From assembly GCA_041589735.1 (NCBI GenBank), contig JBFHVA010000046.1:1-19667 (forward strand): a stretch of DNA of 19,667 nucleotides, given 5' to 3'. Positions within the stretch are counted from its first letter, which is position 1, and each line of letters begins with the position of its first letter. This DNA comes from CAMYJH01 sp041589735. GTDB lineage: Bacteria > Pseudomonadota > Gammaproteobacteria > HK1. The notes under the pieces were generated by a model, which searched no databases, was not told the DNA's origin, and saw only the letters and a program-made list of their open reading frames with translations. Made by a program: the position numbers and the translations under genes. Shown here in pieces: positions 1 through 6,247 of the stretch.

Positions 1-2
1 AC

Positions 3-436
3 ATGAAGGAGATTTAGTGTAAGGATTTTTCCTTTGACTGTCTGAATCCGCCCGCGATTTTCCGAAATGAGTGGCAGCCTAATGCAGAAATGCAATTGCG
101 TACCGAGGCCAAAGAAATCGCTCCCGGTGAACGGGAGGTGGACTTGATGGTGACGGCGACTTTAGCTGTCGGTGGGACAACGGAATTGCTCGTCGAAGTC
201 AATCACGCGGGTCTGTTCGGTGGTACCGGGCTGACCTCCGACGAAATGGGACGCCCGCCGGGCAGCGAATGCTCCAGCATTCTGTTTCCTCACCTTCGCG
301 AGGTCGTATCCGACCTGGCCACCCCGGGGGCTTTCCCCCGTTCATTCTCGCGCCGGGCAATTTTGAAGCGCTTTACAAGTAACATCTTGCGGAACAAACC
401 GAAGAGCCGCTCGCGGCGGGTCAATCGCAGAATTGA
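3..436 (+). pseudogene. secB: SecB export chaperone, degenerate remnant (5' end outside window)
   Basis: SecB is a cytosolic tetrameric chaperone that holds preproteins unfolded and hands them to SecA. Reading from base 3, the frame gives segments that align along SecB: KDFSFDCLNPPAIFRNEWQP, then EVDLMVTATLAV, then SSILFPHLREVVSDL. It is interrupted three times. A TAG at 15-17 sits where the family has the Tyr of the RIY-K/R-D motif. One C is missing from the C run at 335-339; moving to the other frame restores FILAPGNFEALYK, matching the family LAPVNFDALY. A TAA at 380-382 then stops that frame, which would otherwise run through HLAEQTEEP to a TGA at 434-436. The position just before gpsA is the usual secB place. 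An ATG at 90 leaves an open frame to 491, but it lacks the N-terminal strand and has a wrong C-terminus. The family match and the lesions are seen directly; loss of function is inferred. Confidence 0.85.
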
Positions 437-545
437 GTCCAGCCCGCATAATTGCCAACCCGCGGCTTACGACGCGGATGACGCGGGCTAGGGTATTGGG
501 CGGCGTAATATTGCGGGCGCATACTCATCCGCGGCGGCTGGTCTG

Positions 546-1556
546 GTGAGCGCAGGTGATCCGCGAGTGGCGGTGCTTGGCGCCGGTTCCTGGGGAACGG
601 CGCTTGCCATCCTGCTCGGCAGGAATGGTCACGGGGTGACCCTGTGGGGCCGGGACCCGGTGGCAATAGAGGCAATGGCGGCGAGTCGGCGTAACGCGCG
701 CTACCTGCCCGACGCACTGATCCCCGACAATGTGAGCGCATCTGCCGACCTAAAAGATACCGTCGCTGAAGCGGACGTTGTCCTGGTGGTGGTCCCGAGC
801 CACGCGTTTCGGGGCACCCTTGAGCGGGTGGCGAACGCGTGCCCGAGACCCCTGGATGTAATTTGGGGGACGAAGGGCTTCGACCCGGAGTCGGGCGGCT
901 TGCTGCACCAAGCCGCGGAAGCGATCTTGCCGCAGCGGTCCAGGCTCTCGGTACTTTCAGGTCCGACCTTTGCCCGCGAGATCGCCGCCGCGCTTCCCGC
1001 CGCGGTGACCATCGCTTCCGCTGACAGCGATTTCGCCGCGCGGATGGCGACGATGTTTCACAATCCGCGGTTCCGCGTTTACAGCAGTGACGACATCATC
1101 GGGGTACAGACAGCAGGCGCGGTGAAGAACGTGCTCGCGGTTGCCGCCGGCATCGCCGATGGTCTCAGCTTCGGCGCCAACACAAGGGCGGCGCTGATCA
1201 CCCGCGGTCTGGCGGAGATCGTGCGCCTGGGTGTGGCGCTCGGCGGGCGCATGGAAACGTTCATGGGCCTTGCCGGCCTGGGCGATCTGGTTCTGACCTG
1301 TACCGATGACCAATCACGCAACCGGCGTTTCGGTCTCGCGCTGGCCAAAGGTCTCGGCGTCGAAGATGCGATAGCGTCGGTAGGTCAGGTGGTGGAAGGC
1401 GCTGAGACCACCCGCCAGGCGAAGGGTGCGGGCGAGCGTCTCGGCATCGAGTTGCCCATTGTCGAGCAAGTGTATCGGGTGATCTACGACAATCGACCGC
1501 CCCTCGACGCCGTCAGTGCGCTGCTCACGCGGCCGCCTGCGCAAGAGGGCGCATGA
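546..1556 (+). CDS. gpsA: NAD(P)-dependent glycerol-3-phosphate dehydrogenase
   Basis: This cytosolic enzyme reduces dihydroxyacetone phosphate to sn-glycerol-3-phosphate, the backbone of phospholipids. The 336 residues are close to E. coli GpsA (339). The N-terminal Rossmann motif GAGSWG is at residues 12-17. The conserved K110 lies in WGTKGF, SGPTFA is at 138-143, the catalytic-type lysine is K194 in AVKNV, and GLAGLGDL is at 241-248. The start is GTG at 546, which puts the Rossmann strand at the normal distance from the N-terminus; no strong ribosome binding site precedes it. It follows the secB remnant by about 110 bases, the common secB-gpsA arrangement. The next large gene, the ACP-ligase-acyltransferase fusion on the same strand, is also a lipid gene, although a long gap separates them. 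Confidence 0.97.
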   Translation: MSAGDPRVAVLGAGSWGTALAILLGRNGHGVTLWGRDPVAIEAMAASRRNARYLPDALIPDNVSASADLKDTVAEADVVLVVVPSHAFRGTLERVANACPRPLDVIWGTKGFDPESGGLLHQAAEAILPQRSRLSVLSGPTFAREIAAALPAAVTIASADSDFAARMATMFHNPRFRVYSSDDIIGVQTAGAVKNVLAVAAGIADGLSFGANTRAALITRGLAEIVRLGVALGGRMETFMGLAGLGDLVLTCTDDQSRNRRFGLALAKGLGVEDAIASVGQVVEGAETTRQAKGAGERLGIELPIVEQVYRVIYDNRPPLDAVSALLTRPPAQEGA

Positions 1557-1635
1557 GGTCGCGTTCGGATCGCTTTTTCTTTTCACGCATTCGTGCTTCT
1601 TCGAGCGACAAAGTTCACGGATCGAACTCGGCGTT

Positions 1636-1663
1636 GAATCAAGCCATGACGGCCCCTTGAGTC
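1636..1663 (+). terminator. possible gpsA terminator hairpin
   Basis: GAATCAAG (1636-1643) pairs with CTTGAGTC (1656-1663) over eight positions with one A-G mismatch, around a 12-base loop. A T-rich stretch (CTTTTCCTTCTCT, from 1667) follows a few bases later. The stem is AT-rich and the tail is not a clean T run, so this is only a weak Rho-independent terminator candidate. Confidence 0.25.
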
Positions 1664-1885
1664 CAGCTTTTCCTTCTCTGTCCGCAGCTCGTAGCCTTAC
1701 TTTTTTCCGGCAGCGGCAAGCTGACGCCGGCGCGCCGCGCTCGACGGCCACGTGCTGGGCAGCACTTCCAGCCTCGTGCGGCCGGCGCCTGCGCAGGCGA
1801 TGAGCCGGTAGCTTGCTGCGAAAGCCGTTTTCATCATGCGCGTTTTCGTTTCCCGGTCAACCCGGAGGAGTCCCCGCGGCGCAGA

Positions 1886-1907
1886 GGTGGTTTACGAATA
1901 CACCACC
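1886..1907 (+). promoter_or_regulatory. hairpin with CGAA loop in the gap
   Basis: GGTGGT (1886-1891) pairs with ACCACC (1902-1907). After one T-C mismatch, two further pairs (TA with TA) close a CGAA tetraloop at 1895-1898, so eight of nine positions pair. No T run follows, so it is not a terminator. It lies about 57 bases upstream of the -10 box. A protein-binding site or the end of an upstream RNA are both possible; its role is unknown. Confidence 0.3.
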
Positions 1908-1940
1908 AGGGCGTGCCGCCAGATGAAAGAGAATTGTGAG

Positions 1941-1969
1941 TTTCTGTGTCCTCCCGCGCTCAATATACT
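1941..1969 (+). promoter_or_regulatory. sigma-70-like promoter for the acyl ligase operon
   Basis: TATACT at 1964-1969 matches five of six bases of the -10 consensus. A weak -35 (TTTCTG, 1941-1946) stands 17 bases upstream. Six bases, GGGCCC, separate the -10 from an ATG at 1976, so the expected transcription start falls on or next to that ATG. A GC-only discriminator of this kind is typical of promoters sensitive to the stringent response; applying that here is inference. Confidence 0.45.
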
Positions 1970-1975
1970 GGGCCC

Positions 1976-2050
1976 ATGCGCCGTAAGCTGAAGCGATACC
2001 AGAAGCCGACCGACCTGACCAACGGTGAGACACCCGGGGTTCCGAGGTGA
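1976..2050 (+). CDS. 24-residue basic mini-ORF, possible leader peptide
   Basis: I do not recognise this product. The frame runs from ATG 1976 to TGA 2048-2050. It begins MRRKLKRYQK, with seven basic residues in the first ten, and ends TPGVPR. Its stop overlaps the GTG start of the next gene in GTGA (2047-2050), an arrangement typical of translational coupling. No ribosome binding site can be placed upstream, because the -10 box ends seven bases before the A of ATG; if translated, it would probably be from a leaderless mRNA. It could be a regulatory leader, a small protein or a chance frame. It is too short for coding statistics to decide. Confidence 0.35.
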   Translation: MRRKLKRYQKPTDLTNGETPGVPR

Positions 2051-4950
2051 GCGCGCCGGGTTCTGAGGTAATGAGCCCAGCGCGTGTTCCCAGCGAGGAA
2101 GCGCTGTGCGAAGCCATTGAAACACTGGCCCGGAGGCTGCATCCGAACATCGACAAGCGGGTCCGGGTTGGAATGGATACGACCCTGGACCGAGATCTGG
2201 GTTTGGACAGCTTGAGCCGGGTGGAGCTCTTGACCCGTATCGAGCGCGAGTTCGGGGTTTCCATGTCAGAACGAGACATGGTCGAGGCGCAGACGCCAAG
2301 AGACATTCTGCGCGCGCTCAGATCGCGGGCGGCGAGTAAACCGGGACCGCGGCCGGTAGCGCCGGCCCCGGAAGCGGATTCGCTGAAAGCTGAAGCCGGG
2401 GACCTGAGTGAGTCGCCCGGTGACGCAGAGACCCTGATCCAGGCGCTGCTTTGGCATATTCGCACCCATCCGGAGCGCACCCACGTTCAGCTGCTCGATG
2501 ACGACGCCGGTCCGAGACGGCTCAGCTACGGTGAGCTCTTGAGCCAAAGCCAGGAGTTCGCCGCTGGATTTCGTGCACAGGGGCTCGAGCCGGGCCAAGC
2601 GGTGGCCATCATGCTGCCCACCGGTGCCGATTATTTGTTCAGTTTTTTCGGCGTTCTCTTAGCCGGCGGGATACCGGTGCCCCTTTATCCGCCCGCCCGC
2701 ATCGCCCAGATCGAAGATCACTTCCGCCGTCACGCCCGCATTCTCGGTAACGCACGGGCGACGATGCTGGTCACCTTTCATCAGGTCAAGCAGGTGGCCC
2801 GCCTGCTTGCATCCCAAGTAGAAGGCTTGAGAAATATCGTCACCCCCGACGAGCTGCGGAGTCACGGAGCGCTGGCGGAGATTTTCAGCGCGGGTGCTGA
2901 CGACATCGCGGTTTTGCAATACACCTCGGGCAGCACCGGCGATCCCAAGGGTGTGGTCCTGACCCACGGCAACATTTTTTCCAATGCCGCATCTATGCGA
3001 CGGGCGCTCGAGGTGAGCGCCTCAGATGTTTTCGTCAGTTGGCTTCCCCTCTACCACGACATGGGATTGATCGGCGCTTGGCTTGGGAGCGTCCTCTATG
3101 GCTTTCCGCTGGTGCTGATGTCGCCGCTTTCGTTTTTAAGGCGGCCTGAAAATTGGCTCAAGGCGATTCAAGACTACGGCGGCACGATCTCTGGTGGGCC
3201 TAATTTCGGTTTCGAGTTGTGTGTCCGCCGGATCCGGGATGGAGATATCGAGGGACTGGACTTGAGTTCCTGGCGTTTGGCCTTCAACGGCGCGGAACCG
3301 GTGAGCCCGTCGACAATCGCGGCCTTTACCAGGCGATTTAGAGCCTACGGCTTCACGCCGCGGGCGATGACTCCGGTCTACGGTCTGGCCGAGGCCACCC
3401 TAGGGGTGGCCTTTACGCCGGTGAACCGAGGCCCGCGCATCGACCGAATCAAGCGCGAGACCCTGGCCCGCACGGGAATGGCGGTGCCGGCGGATGAAAA
3501 CGGCGCCGACGTTGCCGAATATGTTTCTGTCGGCCTGCCAATCCCTGAGTTCGAGGTGCGCATCGTCGATGATACCGGGCAGGAGGCCGCCGAGCGGGAG
3601 GAGGGTGCGCTCGAGTTCAAGGGCCCGTCCACCACCAGCGGCTACTTTCGAAATTCCGCGGCCAGCAAGGCGCTTTTCCACGATGGCTGGATGGTGTCCG
3701 GAGACCGAGGCTACATCGCCGAGGGCGAGGTCTACGTCACGGGTCGAACCAAGGACGTGGTCATTCGCGGTGGGCGCAATATCCATCCCTATGAGTTGGA
3801 GGAGGGCATCGCCGGCATCGAAGGGGTGCGCCGGGGCTGCGTGGCGGTTTTCGGCGCGGCCGAGGCGGAATCGGGCACCGAGCGTCTGATCGTCGTCGCC
3901 GAAACAAGAGAGCGCGACGAATCCAGATTAAGGACCATGCGAAAAGCCATCGATTCTCTGATCCAGGACCTGCTGGGCATGCCGGCGGACGAGGTGGTGC
4001 TGGCGCCGCCACGCACGGTATTGAAGACTTCCAGCGGAAAGATCCGGCACGCGGCGATTCGGGACCTCTACGAAAAAGGACGGCTCGAACCTCGCACGCG
4101 TGCGGTTTGGGTTCAGCTCGTACGGCTGGCGTTTGCCGGCTTGGCACCGTCAATGCGGCGATGGCGGCGATCCGCCGGGTCTCTGATATTCGCAGCGTAT
4201 GCGCTGGTTCTGCTCGGTGCCGGTGTCGCGGTGACCTGGCCGCTGGTGGTTTTTTCGTCGTCACCCGCCTCCGGCTTTCGCCGCGCCGGAAAGGTTGCGC
4301 GGATGCTGCTCCGTTTGGCCCGGGTGCCGCTCACGATAAGGGGCGAAACGAATATTCCCGATGAAGGCGCCTTCGTGCTGGTTTCTAATCACGCCAGCTA
4401 CTTAGACGGTCTGGCGCTGGTCGCGGCGCTGCCCCGGCCGGTCTCGTTCATCGCCAAGCGCGAGCTGGCGGGTCCGGCATTCACACGTCTTTTCTTGATC
4501 AAGATCGGTGCCCGCTTCGTCGAGCGTTTCGACAAGCAGCGGGTGCTCGGAGACGCCCGCGCCGCCGCGTCGGCGCTCGAAAGCGGCATCCCGCTGGCCT
4601 ACTTTGCCGAGGGCACCTTCCACCGGATGCCGGGGTTGCTTCCGTTTCAGCTGGGCGCGTTTGCGGCGGCGGTGGCGTCCGGCGCGGCGGTAGTGCCGGT
4701 GACGATAAGAGGAACGCGTTCGATGCTGAGGGGCAATTCCTGGTTTGCCCGGCGCGGCAGAATTCGTATTGAAGTTCTCGAGCCGGTGCGTCCGTCTTCC
4801 AACGCAGGGCAATCAGAATGGGAACGCGCGGTCGATCTGCGGGATCAGACCCGCGCTTTGATGCTGCGCCACTGCGGTGAGCCGGATCTCGGCGAGCGCA
4901 CCGTGCTATTAGAGCTCGAAAAACAAAAACGCTCGAGCGAAAAGCAATAA
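2047..4950 (+). CDS. ACP / fatty-acyl-AMP ligase / PlsC acyltransferase fusion
   Basis: This 967-residue protein carries three domains. Residues about 15-92 are an acyl carrier protein, with the phosphopantetheine serine S55 in LGLDSLSRVE. After a Pro/Ala-rich linker (about 93-125), residues about 130-680 form an ANL-family ligase: QYTSGSTGDPKG at 291-302, NGAEP at 414-418, SGDRGY at 551-556 and the catalytic-type K665 in TSSGKIRH. LPLYHDMGLIG and SGGPNFGFELC resemble fatty-acyl-AMP ligases more than acyl-CoA synthetases. A hydrophobic segment (about 712-736) leads to a PlsC/LPLAT acyltransferase with HX4D as H782-D787 and FAEGTF at 853-858. The inferred route is: free fatty acid to acyl-AMP, then to the enzyme's own ACP arm, then to a lysolipid at the membrane, a role like Aas in E. 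coli. The start is GTG 2047, coupled to the mini-ORF; ATG 2071, preceded by GAGG, is an alternative. The family assignments are secure; the substrate is unknown. Confidence 0.93.
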   Translation: MSAPGSEVMSPARVPSEEALCEAIETLARRLHPNIDKRVRVGMDTTLDRDLGLDSLSRVELLTRIEREFGVSMSERDMVEAQTPRDILRALRSRAASKPGPRPVAPAPEADSLKAEAGDLSESPGDAETLIQALLWHIRTHPERTHVQLLDDDAGPRRLSYGELLSQSQEFAAGFRAQGLEPGQAVAIMLPTGADYLFSFFGVLLAGGIPVPLYPPARIAQIEDHFRRHARILGNARATMLVTFHQVKQVARLLASQVEGLRNIVTPDELRSHGALAEIFSAGADDIAVLQYTSGSTGDPKGVVLTHGNIFSNAASMRRALEVSASDVFVSWLPLYHDMGLIGAWLGSVLYGFPLVLMSPLSFLRRPENWLKAIQDYGGTISGGPNFGFELCVRRIRDGDIEGLDLSSWRLAFNGAEPVSPSTIAAFTRRFRAYGFTPRAMTPVYGLAEATLGVAFTPVNRGPRIDRIKRETLARTGMAVPADENGADVAEYVSVGLPIPEFEVRIVDDTGQEAAEREEGALEFKGPSTTSGYFRNSAASKALFHDGWMVSGDRGYIAEGEVYVTGRTKDVVIRGGRNIHPYELEEGIAGIEGVRRGCVAVFGAAEAESGTERLIVVAETRERDESRLRTMRKAIDSLIQDLLGMPADEVVLAPPRTVLKTSSGKIRHAAIRDLYEKGRLEPRTRAVWVQLVRLAFAGLAPSMRRWRRSAGSLIFAAYALVLLGAGVAVTWPLVVFSSSPASGFRRAGKVARMLLRLARVPLTIRGETNIPDEGAFVLVSNHASYLDGLALVAALPRPVSFIAKRELAGPAFTRLFLIKIGARFVERFDKQRVLGDARAAASALESGIPLAYFAEGTFHRMPGLLPFQLGAFAAAVASGAAVVPVTIRGTRSMLRGNSWFARRGRIRIEVLEPVRPSSNAGQSEWERAVDLRDQTRALMLRHCGEPDLGERTVLLELEKQKRSSEKQ

Positions 4951-4986
4951 ACCCGGAGTGGATCTGCTTGCCGACTGGGGACGGCT

Positions 4987-6201
4987 TCAGGCCCGCTGAC
5001 CGGCAAGGCGGGATAGCGGCGCGTCGTTGATCGGCCAGTGCAGTGCCGCCGCGACCAGGCCGAGGGCCACTGAGGTCCACCAAACCGGGTCGTAGGAACC
5101 GGTCTGATCGAAAACGTACCCGCCAAACCAGGCGCCTAGGAAGCTGCCCAGCTGGTGACTGAAGAAAACAAAACCGAAGAGCATCGCCATATAGCGCACA
5201 CCGAAGATCTGCCCCACGAGCCCGCTGGTGAGCGGCACCGTGCCCAGCCAGAGCATGCCGATGATCGCAGAGAAGACCAGGATCGAAGCATCTGACAGCG
5301 GTACCAACATGAAAGCGGTAAATACCACCGCGCGGGCGACATACAGGCCGCTGAGCACGTACTTTTTGCTATATCGGCCACCGAGCAAGCCGCAGGTGAA
5401 CGAGCCTACGATATTGCCGAGCCCGATGATCGCCAGCGCCGCCGCGCCAATGGCGGCGGTGCCCCCGTTATCGAGAATGAATGCCGGCAGATGGGTGGCG
5501 ATGAATGCCACGTGGAAGCCGCAAACGAAAAATCCGGCGGTTAAAAACCAGAAGCCCGAGTGTCGTCCAGCCTCCCGAACCGCCTCGGTAATGGACTGGT
5601 CGCCCATAACGCCGATGCCGCTGCTTCCGCTGCGACCGGCGAACGCGGCGGCCAGCGGCACCATGACGCAGGTGACCGCCGCCAGGGTAAGCAGCGCCGT
5701 AACCCAGCCGAATCCACCGAGCAGCAGGTGGCTGGCGGGCACCATGAGAAGCTGACCGGAGGAACCGCCAGCGCTTCCGATACCGAGGAATAGGCTGCGT
5801 TTGTCTTCCGAAACGCTGCGGCTGATGACCGCGAGAATCACGGGAAATCCTGTTCCGCTCAACGCGATGCCGATGAGAAAGCCGGCGCTTAGCATTAATT
5901 CGCCTGGCGTACCCGCCTGGGCCATGAGGTACAGCCCCAACGCGTAGAGCCCGCCGCACAGGGCAACTACCCGGCCCGGTCCATATCGGTCAGCGATGGC
6001 GCCGGCGAGCGGCTGGGCGAGTCCCCATAGCAGATTCTGAACCGCCATCGCGAGCGCGAAGACCTCCCTGCCCGTGCCCAGGGATTCGGTGACCGGATCT
6101 AGAAAAATTCCGAAGCTGGTGCGGATGCCAAAAGACAAAATGAGGATAACGACGCCGCAGATCAGAACAACAACGGCGCCGCGCAGCGGCGATGAGCTCA
6201 T
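4987..6201 (-). CDS. MFS transporter, 12 membrane segments
   Basis: This 404-residue integral membrane protein is of the major facilitator superfamily. It is hydrophobic throughout, with about 12 predicted membrane segments. It shows the conserved loop 2-3 pattern as GAIADRYGPGRVV near residues 67-79, just after the second helix. The FGIFLDPVTESLGTGREVFALAMAVQNLLWGLAQPLAGAIADR region resembles the monocarboxylate or oxalate/formate antiporter branch of MFS, but the substrate cannot be read from sequence. The start is ATG 6201, with GGAAG about five bases upstream on the minus strand. It lies 46 bases downstream of rlmKL on the same strand and may be co-transcribed with it. It converges on the acyl ligase fusion with only 36 bases between the stops. 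Confidence 0.88.
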   Translation of the reverse strand: MSSSPLRGAVVVLICGVVILILSFGIRTSFGIFLDPVTESLGTGREVFALAMAVQNLLWGLAQPLAGAIADRYGPGRVVALCGGLYALGLYLMAQAGTPGELMLSAGFLIGIALSGTGFPVILAVISRSVSEDKRSLFLGIGSAGGSSGQLLMVPASHLLLGGFGWVTALLTLAAVTCVMVPLAAAFAGRSGSSGIGVMGDQSITEAVREAGRHSGFWFLTAGFFVCGFHVAFIATHLPAFILDNGGTAAIGAAALAIIGLGNIVGSFTCGLLGGRYSKKYVLSGLYVARAVVFTAFMLVPLSDASILVFSAIIGMLWLGTVPLTSGLVGQIFGVRYMAMLFGFVFFSHQLGSFLGAWFGGYVFDQTGSYDPVWWTSVALGLVAAALHWPINDAPLSRLAGQRA

Positions 6202-6247
6202 TCGCGCTCTTCCGGTCGAAAAATCGGATTCACCATGCTGATGAAGG

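Larger units (their letters stand above)
1557..1975. other. 419-base stretch with no convincing gene
   Basis: No reading frame here resembles a known protein. The first part (about 1572-1710) is pyrimidine-rich, with T runs at 1573-1577 and 1701-1706. It contains an imperfect hairpin at 1636-1663 that may end gpsA transcription. A second hairpin lies at 1886-1907. The right end carries the -10 box at 1964-1969 that probably drives the downstream genes. Short open frames exist on both strands, but none has a ribosome binding site or recognisable sequence. Confidence 0.6.

Noticed and set aside
90..491. Open frame of 133 codons as a stand-alone protein
   Set aside because: Its middle is SecB sequence, but the first SecB strand lies upstream of the ATG and everything after base 339 is out of the SecB frame. 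It is better described as part of a broken secB.
1697..1834. Minus-strand 45-codon ORF starting MKTAFAASYR and ending in a basic AAAGKK tail
   Set aside because: No ribosome binding site precedes the ATG, the sequence matches no family I know, and a frame of this length is expected by chance at this GC content.
1934..1969. TTGTGA at 1934-1939 as the -35 box for TATACT
   Set aside because: The spacer would be 24 bases, too long for sigma-70; TTTCTG at 17 bases is weaker in sequence but correctly spaced.
4951..4986. Terminator between the converging fusion and MFS genes
   Set aside because: Only very weak pairing is present (CTTGCCG with CGGCAAG at long distance, partly inside the MFS gene) and there is no T run.
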